From assembly GCA_015522385.1 (NCBI GenBank), contig WAMJ01000194.1:1-21296 (forward strand): DNA of 21,296 nucleotides. Direction: 5' to 3'. The stretch is from Candidatus Heimdallarchaeota archaeon (lineage in GTDB: Archaea > Asgardarchaeota > Heimdallarchaeia > Heimdallarchaeales > Kariarchaeaceae). The notes beneath the pieces were generated by a model. The model worked only from the letters and a program-made list of their open reading frames with translations, searched no databases and was not told where the DNA came from. The translations under genes were made by a program, and so were the position numbers. Of the stretch, positions 1-7,448 are shown one piece after another. Numbering within the stretch: position 1 is the stretch's first letter; each line of letters starts with the position of its first letter.

Positions 1-131
1 AAAGTAGTGAATCGATATCAATAATATCAGTTCAAGTGAGTTCGAGAAGTATAATCAAGGGAATTTTTCGCCATTCAGCATGAATTGAATCGTTTACAGA
101 AGAGGTAGGTACTCACTCTCATTGACCAAAT

Positions 132-140
132 ACTTAAATA
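132..140 (+). promoter_or_regulatory. Possible TATA box upstream of the first winged-helix gene
   Basis: An A/T-rich element (acttaaata) lies about 107 bases before the chosen ATG. It would place transcription start near 163 and give a leader of roughly 80 bases. The gene has a ribosome-binding-like GGTGA at its start, which fits a leadered transcript. Motif reading only. Confidence 0.35.
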
Positions 141-242
141 GGATTATGAGAATGACAGAATTGTAACTACGATGGACAATTATTGAGAACGTATCTCAAA
201 ATTAATTCTTTGTTCAGTAGTGCACAACAACAGGTGAAAATT

Positions 243-530
243 ATGTCCGAAATCCATCTTCCCAAACTACCAAAATCATCCAAAACCTTGATCAACGCAC
301 TGGCTGAGAGCTCACCCCTCACCCAGAAGCAGCTGATCCTCAAGGTGGGTATGCCAGCCAAGACGGTACGGTACGCCCTCAAAAGGTTGTCCGAAGAGAG
401 CGTCATCACACAAATCCCGAATCTAGAGGACATGCGAAGTATATACTACACGCTAAATCCAGATCTCTCTCCCATGGAGCTTGACGCACACATTGAGTCT
501 GCACGAGAGCTGGTTAGCGCATCCACATAG
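243..530 (+). CDS. Small winged-helix (MarR-like) DNA-binding protein
   Basis: Predicted 95-residue DNA-binding protein made almost entirely of one winged helix-turn-helix. Residues about 7-30 form helix 1, and the segment around LTQKQLILKVGMPAKTVRYA is a typical helix-turn-helix with the recognition helix at TVRYALKRL. It is followed by a short wing ending in a charged YYTL strand. I chose ATG 243 because GGTGA precedes it by a few bases; the open frame extends upstream to a TTG at 183 that has no ribosome-binding signal. Small MarR/TrmB-like regulators of this shape are common in archaea, often with unknown targets. Its 3' end lies just before the next regulator gene, in the same direction, so the pair may be cotranscribed, although the second gene also has its own TATA-like element. 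No ligand domain is visible. Confidence 0.8.
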   Translation: MSEIHLPKLPKSSKTLINALAESSPLTQKQLILKVGMPAKTVRYALKRLSEESVITQIPNLEDMRSIYYTLNPDLSPMELDAHIESARELVSAST

Positions 531-537
531 TTATATT
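529..537 (+). promoter_or_regulatory. TATA-like element supporting the start at 562
   Basis: The element agttatatt is centred about 29 bases before ATG 562, the archaeal spacing for a leaderless start. It overlaps the stop codon of the preceding gene. It favours 562 over the upstream in-frame ATG at 547, which would sit only 14 bases from the box. Confidence 0.4.
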
Positions 538-561
538 CACCCACCAATGACAGGATTAGGA

Positions 562-1308
562 ATGTCCTCCCGAATGAGCAGTTCAGCTCGAAAGACCAAA
601 GTCATCACATTACTCTCTATGTACCCTAGGTCATTTTCCATCAAGGAGATCATCGAATACTACGGTTCTCTGGGAATCCACCTTAATAGGAACAGCCTAC
701 GTAAGACCCTCGATGAACTGGTCACCACTGGCAGGATTAAAGCAACCAAGGCATCAGCAGACAAGAAGGGGAGGAGGTACTACCTCGGGGAGATAGCCGA
801 CATCTACAGAAAGATCGCGGAGACTGTTTCCGACAGGCAGTCACTTCTCAATATAGGCTATACTCTCACCCCTACGATACAGTTCGAGACAAACCACGAA
901 GGTAAGAGCCTTGTAGATATCCTCAACACTAACCTCATTCAACTGATGATTCACTATCCATTCATGTCAGTCGAACATGGTGAGAACGGAGGATTGAGGG
1001 TGAAGTCAAGGTTTGAAGTGATACCTATTGACGACCATTCAGCAACCATCAGGGTATCACCCTGCCTGTGTAAAGGTGAAGAAGCATACTCCAATGCCTG
1101 TTCCATCGTAGCCGGATCTCTAAAGCGATTCACTACTAGTGTCCTTGACCCATCCGTAAATGTAAGGTGGAACAATAAACGAAGGGGAGATAACCCTGCC
1201 TGTGAATTCACAGTAGAGGTGAAAATCAAGGTAGCTCAGCAATTGGGGATCAAGAGAGTAGATCTTGACGACCCTGCAGAGCGGGAAAGAGTTATTCCTG
1301 GTCTTTAG
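562..1308 (+). CDS. Winged-helix regulator with a C-terminal V4R-like domain
   Basis: Probable transcription regulator of about 248 residues. Residues about 8-75 look like a winged helix (SFSIKEIIEYY, then a recognition helix around NRNSLRKTLDELVTTGRI, then a basic wing KKGRRYYL). The C-terminal half has a spaced cysteine pattern: a CLC motif near residue 168 and GDNPACEFTV near 210. This resembles the V4R (4-vinyl reductase, hydrocarbon-binding) fold, where a late GDxxCxF/V motif is typical. By analogy the C-terminal half may bind a small hydrophobic ligand or metal; that is inference. In-frame starts exist at 547, 562 and 574; 562 fits a TATA-like box 29 bases upstream. The 3' end overlaps the end of the convergent RNase gene by 17 bases. 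The winged helix is fairly certain, the V4R assignment is not. Confidence 0.7.
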   Translation: MSSRMSSSARKTKVITLLSMYPRSFSIKEIIEYYGSLGIHLNRNSLRKTLDELVTTGRIKATKASADKKGRRYYLGEIADIYRKIAETVSDRQSLLNIGYTLTPTIQFETNHEGKSLVDILNTNLIQLMIHYPFMSVEHGENGGLRVKSRFEVIPIDDHSATIRVSPCLCKGEEAYSNACSIVAGSLKRFTTSVLDPSVNVRWNNKRRGDNPACEFTVEVKIKVAQQLGIKRVDLDDPAERERVIPGL

Positions 1309-2770
1309 ATTTTTCGAAGGTTATTGGAGTTCTAAGCTCTGGAACATAGGTATTCTCAGGTCCTATAAAACCTTGAATTGCCTCTGCGTTCTGGACATCT
1401 GAATGGATAATCACCGAGTTCTTCGCACCGGATTCCGTCACCAATCTCTGGATACCATCCGCAGATGAATGACCCGAGAACCTGAAGCTCATGATCTTTG
1501 CTTTGATGTCCACTGTGACAGTGTTGCCCCTGAAGTCAGCACTCAATTCCACCTTCCTCTTCCCTTCGAGAATCTCCCTTCCAAGAGTACCCTCAGCTTG
1601 GTAACCCACAAAGGTCAGTATGTTGTTCGGGTCAGTACCATGATTCCTCAGATGCAGGTGCATTGGCGAGGGCATCAGCATCCCAGAGGTGGAGACGATG
1701 ATAGCGGGCTCGTTGCTTGACCCCAAGTGCCTCCTGAAGTCGTGTGGTCGATCATAGTTGTCACTGGTTATCGGGAAGATGTTCTCATAGTCGAAGGGGG
1801 AAGACCTCCCCTCCATTCTCAGGCGATCCAGCAAAGCTGAGTCTACCCAGTCAGGAGTGAGGTACCGCTCGGTGATCGCGTTCATCCGGTTTATCATACC
1901 ATCCACAAAGATTGGATAGTCCTTGATGTGCTCGGTCAGGAGGATTAGGAGTTCTTGGCTTCTCCCCACTGCAAAGGTTGGGGCCAGGACTTTATGTCCT
2001 CGATTCAGCGTGTCAAGCGCCTCGAAAATGTATTGGCGATTAGCCTGAGTCCTCTTGGGAACCTCTCCACACCCATTCGTACCCTCGGATATGATCAGAT
2101 CAATGGGCTCGTCGAACTCGGGCATATGATAGCCATTGAAGAGAGGAGTGACATTGTCATTGATGTCTCCAGTGTAGAGGATTCTGTATCCATCCCAGTC
2201 TATGACCGAGATAGCCGAACCCAAGATATGACCTGCATTGTAGAACTCAAGAGTGATATCGTCCATGATCCTCGTCTTCTTTTTGTACTTGAGGGTCTCG
2301 GTGTGGTAGTAAGCATCTTCTAACGCATCCTCAGTCCAGTAACGTTCACCCTCAATTTTCAAGTGATCTTTCCATAGCATCAACGATACGTCAAGTGTCG
2401 GTTCGGTCATATAGGTCTTCCCCTCAAAGTCGTTTTGGTAGAGTGTGGGGATATATGCTGAGTGATCCACGTGAGCATGGCTCAGGATGATACTATCGAT
2501 CTCAGGAGTGTGGTTGATCAACCCCTCGGGGGGTAATGATACGTCGTCAGGTCTTAGTTTCAAACCTGCCTCCAAGAGTAGAGTCCTGTCGCGATCCTGC
2601 ACAATAAATGCAGATCTACCCACCTCCCGTGCGGAACCGTATGCGATAAATTCAAGTTGCCCATCATTGAGCCGGTTCCTTGTAAATTCTAGATGCTCGA
2701 CATGAGGTCTGTTGGCTGCCTTAACGACTGTCTTGGACCTTTGTCGAGACTTTGATTTATGTCTAGACAT
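1292..2770 (-). CDS. Beta-CASP metallo-beta-lactamase RNase, archaeal CPSF2-type
   Basis: Predicted zinc-dependent ribonuclease of the beta-CASP family, 492 residues. The metallo-beta-lactamase core shows the metal ligands HAHVDH at about residue 98, GHILGSA at about 180 and TGDIND at about 199. The beta-CASP insert follows, with motif A in SEGTNG (about 228), the conserved PTFAVGRSQELL stretch, and the last histidine in FSGHSS (about 430). The N-terminal KH domains of aCPSF1 are missing, so it fits the shorter aCPSF2 group, which in other archaea acts in RNA processing and decay. A basic first 20 residues (many K and R) may contact RNA. ATG 2770 is the natural start; an A/T-rich TATA candidate lies at 2804-2816. 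It is divergent from the EAP30 gene. Confidence 0.9.
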   Translation of the reverse strand: MSRHKSKSRQRSKTVVKAANRPHVEHLEFTRNRLNDGQLEFIAYGSAREVGRSAFIVQDRDRTLLLEAGLKLRPDDVSLPPEGLINHTPEIDSIILSHAHVDHSAYIPTLYQNDFEGKTYMTEPTLDVSLMLWKDHLKIEGERYWTEDALEDAYYHTETLKYKKKTRIMDDITLEFYNAGHILGSAISVIDWDGYRILYTGDINDNVTPLFNGYHMPEFDEPIDLIISEGTNGCGEVPKRTQANRQYIFEALDTLNRGHKVLAPTFAVGRSQELLILLTEHIKDYPIFVDGMINRMNAITERYLTPDWVDSALLDRLRMEGRSSPFDYENIFPITSDNYDRPHDFRRHLGSSNEPAIIVSTSGMLMPSPMHLHLRNHGTDPNNILTFVGYQAEGTLGREILEGKRKVELSADFRGNTVTVDIKAKIMSFRFSGHSSADGIQRLVTESGAKNSVIIHSDVQNAEAIQGFIGPENTYVPELRTPITFEKSKDQE

Positions 2771-2803
2771 TCTTATTCTAATCTAATCTATGAAAATCAT
2801 AAT

Positions 2804-2816
2804 TTTTAAATATAGA
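2804..2816 (-). promoter_or_regulatory. Candidate TATA box for the beta-CASP RNase
   Basis: The plus-strand run tttttaaatatag reads as a TATA-like element on the minus strand, about 39 bases before ATG 2770. This predicts a leader of only about a dozen bases. It sits in the 163-base divergent gap shared with the EAP30 gene. Confidence 0.4.
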
Positions 2817-2902
2817 CATAGTCTCAATTCCTGAGAAAATTATGACTGATTTTGTGGAGAAGCACTTAGTATTTGAGATATACTCCAATCAAGTTTAACG
2901 CG

Positions 2903-2910
2903 CTTTATTA
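2903..2910 (+). promoter_or_regulatory. TATA box placed for leaderless GTG start of the EAP30 gene
   Basis: The element ctttatta is centred about 27 bases upstream of GTG 2934, the spacing expected when transcription begins at the start codon. This decides the start in favour of GTG 2934 over the in-frame ATG at 2952. Confidence 0.45.
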
Positions 2911-2933
2911 ATTCGAAGGGTAAATACTTAATT

Positions 2934-3593
2934 GTGGATAAAAAAAGAGAGATGTTTGGTGCATTCGAGAAATCGCTGGACGGTACGAGGCGAGACGCTA
3001 AGGAAAGACGTCAGAGCACCCTGAGAGAGGGATTAGAAAAAAGGAAGAAGAAGCTGAGGAACATAAGCTCGCTCAAGATATTCGAGAGGATTGAAATCAT
3101 CAAGTCAGAGGCTGGGCTCGATCCGTACTCTGCCATAGGTGAGAAGATCAAGAGTCCGAGGTTCAACCGACAAGGATACTTGGATAAGATGAAAATGCAA
3201 CTACTCAGAATTGGTAATGAGGAGCTGGACAAGAGCTACAGAGTCATCACACTTGACTTCCTCGAGCAGTACTTCAAGGAAACGAGAAAGAACTGGGAGA
3301 TAAAGGAGGGCGATATCCGTGAGGCACTTGAGCAACTCAAGAAGGAAGGTCTCATAGCCAAGATCACAGAGAACAACGGAAAGACCCTAGTCTATTTCTC
3401 CGCAATCGAACTTAGCAACGATGTGGAAAAGATCCTTTTCGCTGCCTCAGGAGTCGGAGAACTAACAGTCGACCAGTTGATCTCCGTCACAGGCTGGGAC
3501 AAATCAAGACTCGAAGACAGGCTATCTCACCTTGAAAAAATGGGGCTATTGGTAAGATTCGATGAGTACGTTGTCTTCCCCACACTCTCGTAA
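2934..3593 (+). CDS. ESCRT-II EAP30-domain protein (Vps22/36-like)
   Basis: Likely subunit of an Asgard ESCRT-II complex, which in eukaryotes links ubiquitinated cargo to ESCRT-III membrane remodelling. The 219 residues follow the EAP30 plan: a highly charged, probably coiled-coil N-terminus (residues 1-45), then two tandem winged helices. By eye it parallels human SNF8/Vps22 at several places: GLDPYSA against the GVDPLAS motif; DIREALEQLKKEGL against the end of winged helix 1; AIELSNDVEKIL against PAELNMDHTVVL at the domain linker; and LTVDQLISVTGWDKSRLEDR, then the L-EKMGLL turn, in winged helix 2. It is shorter than SNF8, about 219 against 258 residues. No Vps25, ESCRT-III or Vps4 gene is in the window. 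A generic double winged-helix protein is the main alternative. GTG start chosen from the TATA spacing. Confidence 0.75.
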   Translation: MDKKREMFGAFEKSLDGTRRDAKERRQSTLREGLEKRKKKLRNISSLKIFERIEIIKSEAGLDPYSAIGEKIKSPRFNRQGYLDKMKMQLLRIGNEELDKSYRVITLDFLEQYFKETRKNWEIKEGDIREALEQLKKEGLIAKITENNGKTLVYFSAIELSNDVEKILFAASGVGELTVDQLISVTGWDKSRLEDRLSHLEKMGLLVRFDEYVVFPTLS

Positions 3594-3690
3594 ATTACCG
3601 CAGTTCATCTCCCACATTACTTGAATAAATGTTCAGGCTCAATAATCCTTAAGTAGGAATTCATTCCATAGTAGAATGTAACTTACAGGT

Positions 3691-4662
3691 ATGGTCCACA
3701 TGGCGAACGACGACCCAATTCTCAATTTTATCGATTCACTACCCGTTCAGGGCATGTCACTAGGAAATAAAGTAATTCTTCTGACAGTTGTGCTCTCTGT
3801 GATTCTGGCTGCTATCATGACCCTCATCTCGGTCTACTCCTCAAGTAGAAAAGGAGGAGCAAAAGCTGGTGGGAATGGTCATCAGATGAGATACCAAGCT
3901 CTCAAGAACGATGAGGACAAGACCATGGCGATTAAGATTGATCTTGATGCCCTCTACATCGCACAAGAGAACACTGAGGAGGCTCACAACAGAGGGAAAC
4001 TTAGCTCTGGTTCCTACTATAAACTGATCAAGCTATATGACACCGAGATTAAAGTCCTGGAGAACAAACTCTCTGAGATGGGTGAGAGCTATAATCAGGA
4101 TGAATTTGATGCATCAGAGGAGGTTCAGGAGGTCGTCTCTGAATTCGAGGATCTAACTCAGACCATCCCTACTAACAAGCCTCCTGCAAGAACAGCAGAT
4201 CCATTTATGCCCAAAGTGCAAACTCCACCTGTCATCCCTCCGGTCACCGCCAAGACAGATGTGAAAAAGACCGCACCGGCACCTGAGTCATTCCAACCAC
4301 AGGTTCCAACAGTGGCGGAGTCCAAGGCACCACCCATGCCAGGGGGGAAGCCAGTCGCACCACCACCACCAAGCGGGAAGGTCAGTATACCCCCTCCACC
4401 ATCGGCCAAACCTGCGGCCCCTCCAGTTAGTCAAAAATCATCCATACCTAGCCCTGCAAGCATTAAGCCAAGCATCCCCTCACCGCAGAAACCCGATCAA
4501 GTAACATCAGTCTCACCATTCGAGGCACAGAACCCCATGGCGGGACAGCAGGAGGATAAGGACAAGTTCGCACAGTCCACCAGTATTGCAGCTCTTAGAA
4601 GCGACATGCTTAGAGAGCTGGCAAGGCTTCGGAAGTACATAGACGAGGGCGAGGACGAATAA
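3691..4662 (+). CDS. Membrane-anchored coiled-coil protein with proline-rich PPPP tail
   Basis: No family recognised; the architecture is informative. Residues about 28-50 form a single membrane helix followed by SSSRKGG, so by the positive-inside rule the rest (about 270 residues) should be cytosolic. Residues about 75-135 are charged and helical, with a GKLSSGSYYKLIKLYDTEI stretch that suggests a coiled coil. Residues about 155-275 are rich in Pro, Ala, Ser and Lys, with PPPP at 224-227 and 234-237 inside a repeated PPPPS(G/A)K unit. The C-terminus is an amphipathic helix (LRSDMLRELARLRKYID) ending in acidic residues. Tetraproline runs are classic ligands of profilin, SH3 and WW domains, and Asgard archaea encode profilins, so a membrane-attached cytoskeletal scaffold is conceivable (inference). 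It lies 97 bases after the EAP30 gene, same strand. ATG 3700 is an alternative start. Confidence 0.85.
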   Translation: MVHMANDDPILNFIDSLPVQGMSLGNKVILLTVVLSVILAAIMTLISVYSSSRKGGAKAGGNGHQMRYQALKNDEDKTMAIKIDLDALYIAQENTEEAHNRGKLSSGSYYKLIKLYDTEIKVLENKLSEMGESYNQDEFDASEEVQEVVSEFEDLTQTIPTNKPPARTADPFMPKVQTPPVIPPVTAKTDVKKTAPAPESFQPQVPTVAESKAPPMPGGKPVAPPPPSGKVSIPPPPSAKPAAPPVSQKSSIPSPASIKPSIPSPQKPDQVTSVSPFEAQNPMAGQQEDKDKFAQSTSIAALRSDMLRELARLRKYIDEGEDE

Positions 4663-4941
4663 TCTCGCTTTATTCTTAATCTTTCTCAACTGACCAATTA
4701 AAACCCAACATAGGTTTTCACTCGCTTATACCCGTACTGACAATGTGTAACCAATCATGTCATACCTATCTAGTAGCAGGTACTACATGTGAAGAAGAAA
4801 CACAGATAGGACAGAACACAACTAGAGGAACAACTTGAAAAAAGAAATAGATTTATGGTTCATCAATTGGAATAGTTCCACGATAACTTTAACCAGAAAA
4901 CAGAGATTACAATTGTCGTTTAGTGGACGCTATGCGCAATT

Positions 4942-5961
4942 TTACTCCCCACGCCTTCTGATCAGCACGACAGCGATTATAGAGGACGTGAGGATCACTG
5001 GTGCAGTAGACTCCGTCGACACCTGATTCTCAGCTTTTGTGAGGGTGAATGCACCCTGCAGTTCAAGTCCGTAGTAAATGTCACGGACTCCGTCGAACGG
5101 AGCGCGTAATCCACTGTACACCTCTTGCACAAGAGAAGTTAGGTTGGTTCTGTACGTCTCGAATGTTTGCGTTGTGGCATTCAGTGCTGGAAGTGCAATC
5201 TGATACATTTTGGCTAGTAGTGCGTCAGACGTCCCGATCCCAATTGAGAAGTCGCTGTATGAACCTTCATCAATAAGGGAGGAGAAGTCGTCGTATCCCT
5301 TGGATTTGACAAGATCAACCTTGTCAGGATCTGCATCTGATGACTTGATGGCATTGGAGATGTGATCCCTCATCCCGTACACGTACTGGGCGAAACCGAA
5401 CGGATCGGAGTAGGTCGTGACCTCACCGTCACCATTCAAATCTTGGGAAGATCCGAACATAACATTGCGAACCGCCTCGGCCAGAACCTTCAGGTCGTCG
5501 AGGGCGAGGATCCTCATGGACAGAGAGTTCAAACCATCGATTGCACGCATAGCTCCGATAGCGAATCCTTGGTTGTCAAGCGGGGCAGGTTGTCCGAATG
5601 TCCAGTTGATGTAGACATGTTTGAGATGAGACCAAGTTCCACGGGAGACATTGATCATGCCTATTACGGTGCTCTCATCACCATCCGCTAGCACTATATC
5701 GATTACATTTCCAAAACCGATGATGTTCTCGCCGGTGTCTACGAGACCCTTGGAGAGTTCGATCTCTGCACCCTCACTATTCACCAATCTGAGAGACAGG
5801 TTACCCAATGATTTGTCAATAGAGTAGCTGACATTCAACGTATCGGAGTGGATAGAGCCCCCTGCGATGTTCATCTCGACATGGACGACAACATCTGTCT
5901 GTGCAGTGGTTGAAACAAGCAAGAATAAAGCGATAATTCCCGTCCACAGTACTTTTTTCAT
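4942..5961 (-). CDS. Secreted, C-terminally anchored surface protein, unknown family
   Basis: I do not recognise the family. The first 20 residues are a clear signal peptide (KK, then a hydrophobic run, then TTAQ). The first 130 residues of the mature part look like beta-strands. A Dx(N)xDG calcium-binding loop, DLNGDGEVTTYSD, occurs near residue 174 and resembles a dockerin or EF-hand loop. The second half is more helical. A hydrophobic stretch near residues 319-334 ending in RRRGE suggests a C-terminal membrane anchor, leaving nearly the whole chain outside the cell. It lies 39 bases downstream of the FG-GAP receptor gene on the same strand, so the two may be cotranscribed, although an A/T-rich stretch near 5986-5995 could be a separate promoter. 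Confidence 0.8.
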   Translation of the reverse strand: MKKVLWTGIIALFLLVSTTAQTDVVVHVEMNIAGGSIHSDTLNVSYSIDKSLGNLSLRLVNSEGAEIELSKGLVDTGENIIGFGNVIDIVLADGDESTVIGMINVSRGTWSHLKHVYINWTFGQPAPLDNQGFAIGAMRAIDGLNSLSMRILALDDLKVLAEAVRNVMFGSSQDLNGDGEVTTYSDPFGFAQYVYGMRDHISNAIKSSDADPDKVDLVKSKGYDDFSSLIDEGSYSDFSIGIGTSDALLAKMYQIALPALNATTQTFETYRTNLTSLVQEVYSGLRAPFDGVRDIYYGLELQGAFTLTKAENQVSTESTAPVILTSSIIAVVLIRRRGE

Positions 5962-6000
5962 TGTATTGCTTGGTCTGGTACACCTAGAAAAATCTATTGT

Positions 6001-7401
6001 TCACACATACTTCTCAAAGAGGAATTCTACCATTGTTTCGACCTTTGTCCTGAACTCGTCTGTGACCCTCCCCGTACTGAAGACTTCCTCAAAATTTTTG
6101 GAGATGTATTTTCCGAGCTTTTCTCCGAGGGTACGGATATTTTTGTCATTGGCAGTCGCCCAGATAAGCACCATCATGGTCACACCCGCATTTGGTAGCT
6201 TCTCCTTGATCACGATAATCTTCGAGTCGCCCGCTTCCAGCAGGTTGAGCTCAGAGCTAGTGATTTCCCCGATGATACTGTTAATTCCCGCGAAGGCACC
6301 CCCGGCTAGGTCGACGTCACTGATGGTGAAGTCATTGAAGGAGTAGTTGAAAGGTGTGATACCAGTATCGGTTCCTACGAGGATGAATTGTGGGTCCCCC
6401 CTCTCGCTTCTTCGCAGATAGAGGAAGTATAGGACAATAATTCCGACGACGACAATTGCCACGATAATAATCACATCAGTCAGGTTGATCACTGTCTGCA
6501 GATCAACCTCTGAGAAGTCGATACCTTCATTTTTAAACACATGTAGTGTCCCATCCTTCGAGCCGTATGCAAGATCCAAGTTTCCGTCATTGTCGAAGTC
6601 CACAAGTGTCGGGGCGACATTCTCAACCTGATTCAGAGAAAGCTCACTGAAGGGATTTCCTGGGTTTGTGGAGTCGATGAGTACGTATGTCGGTTTGCCA
6701 TTCTCGAATCCAGTGTTCTTGAGGTACACCACGCCGAACCTCTCACTCCCAATAATGAAATCATCGAGTCCATCACCGTCTGGATCCAGTGGGAATGGAA
6801 CTGGGTGGCGGTCAAGTGGTATGGTGAAGACACCCTCAGTCCGGACCCAACTGGGGTTTTCTGTAGTGCCGTCGTTGATGAAAAGCACGAGCGATCCTGA
6901 GCCCTCACCTACGACCATATCTTTGACCCCGTCCTTATCAATATCCGAGAAGACAGGCTTAGCATAGGAGTCTACCTTCACACCTTCGACAAAGGTGTTA
7001 TTGATGACAAAGTTCCCAGAGGGTTCCTGGGTGAGTGCAATCACACTCCCATTCTCCAACCCTACAACTAGATCCTTACGACCGTCTTTATCAAGATCAA
7101 TGATGAACGGTGCAGACCGCTTCAGTGGTGTCGTGAACAGCCCGAATTCATAGTCGTCAAAAGTAAAGTCCAGACCAGATGATCCGATATTCGTCTGGTG
7201 AACTAACTCACCTGAATCCTGTCCCACGAAGATATCATAGACATCTTGGGAGAAGTACTTGAGAAAAGCGGGATGGGTGTAGGTCATTCCGGGCTTAAGA
7301 TTGGTCACAGTTTGTTCCACCCAGTTCTCCGATTCCTGTGCAACTGCGGGACTGACGATTACGAAGACGAGTAGAATGATCAGATAGGGTTTCTTCTGCA
7401 C
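6001..7401 (-). CDS. Integrin-like FG-GAP ectodomain, one TM, longin/roadblock-like cytosolic domain
   Basis: Receptor-shaped protein of 466 residues. A signal peptide (about 5-22) is followed by an extracellular region with four FG-GAP/VCBS-type calcium-loop repeats near residues 100, 152, 204 and 268 (DLDKDGRKDLVVG, DIDKDGVKDMVVG, DPDGDGLDDFIIG, DFDNDGNLDLAYG). Each is spaced 50-65 residues, as in integrin-alpha-like beta-propeller blades. A strong membrane helix spans about 307-331, stopped by RRSER. The remaining 130 residues are cytosolic, with the alternating strand/helix pattern and GGAFAGINSIIGEITSSEL helix seen in many Asgard longin or roadblock/LC7-like domains, folds that regulate small GTPases in eukaryotes. 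That last assignment is from pattern memory. The start is GTG 7401, 26 bases from a TATA box, which indicates leaderless transcription. Confidence 0.85.
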   Translation of the reverse strand: MQKKPYLIILLVFVIVSPAVAQESENWVEQTVTNLKPGMTYTHPAFLKYFSQDVYDIFVGQDSGELVHQTNIGSSGLDFTFDDYEFGLFTTPLKRSAPFIIDLDKDGRKDLVVGLENGSVIALTQEPSGNFVINNTFVEGVKVDSYAKPVFSDIDKDGVKDMVVGEGSGSLVLFINDGTTENPSWVRTEGVFTIPLDRHPVPFPLDPDGDGLDDFIIGSERFGVVYLKNTGFENGKPTYVLIDSTNPGNPFSELSLNQVENVAPTLVDFDNDGNLDLAYGSKDGTLHVFKNEGIDFSEVDLQTVINLTDVIIIVAIVVVGIIVLYFLYLRRSERGDPQFILVGTDTGITPFNYSFNDFTISDVDLAGGAFAGINSIIGEITSSELNLLEAGDSKIIVIKEKLPNAGVTMMVLIWATANDKNIRTLGEKLGKYISKNFEEVFSTGRVTDEFRTKVETMVEFLFEKYV

Positions 7402-7422
7402 AGTGCCTTCTCGTACTTTTAC

Positions 7423-7431
7423 CTATAATAG
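7423..7431 (-). promoter_or_regulatory. TATA box for the FG-GAP receptor gene
   Basis: The plus-strand ctataatag reads as ctattatag on the minus strand and is centred 26 bases before GTG 7401. The transcript should begin at or within a base or two of the start codon. Confidence 0.5.
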
Positions 7432-7448
7432 ATTTTGGCTATCCGAAC

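Noticed and set aside
183..242. TTG start giving a 20-residue extension of the first winged-helix protein
   Set aside because: No ribosome-binding signal at the TTG, while ATG 243 has GGTGA just upstream and gives a compact winged helix.
4835..5026. 63-codon plus-strand frame
   Set aside because: It overlaps the 3' end of the surface protein on the other strand, and its sequence has no promoter, ribosome-binding site or protein pattern.
5362..5691. 109-codon plus-strand frame inside the surface-protein gene
   Set aside because: It is antisense to a gene with a clear signal peptide, calcium loop and anchor. Its composition is typical of a shadow frame.
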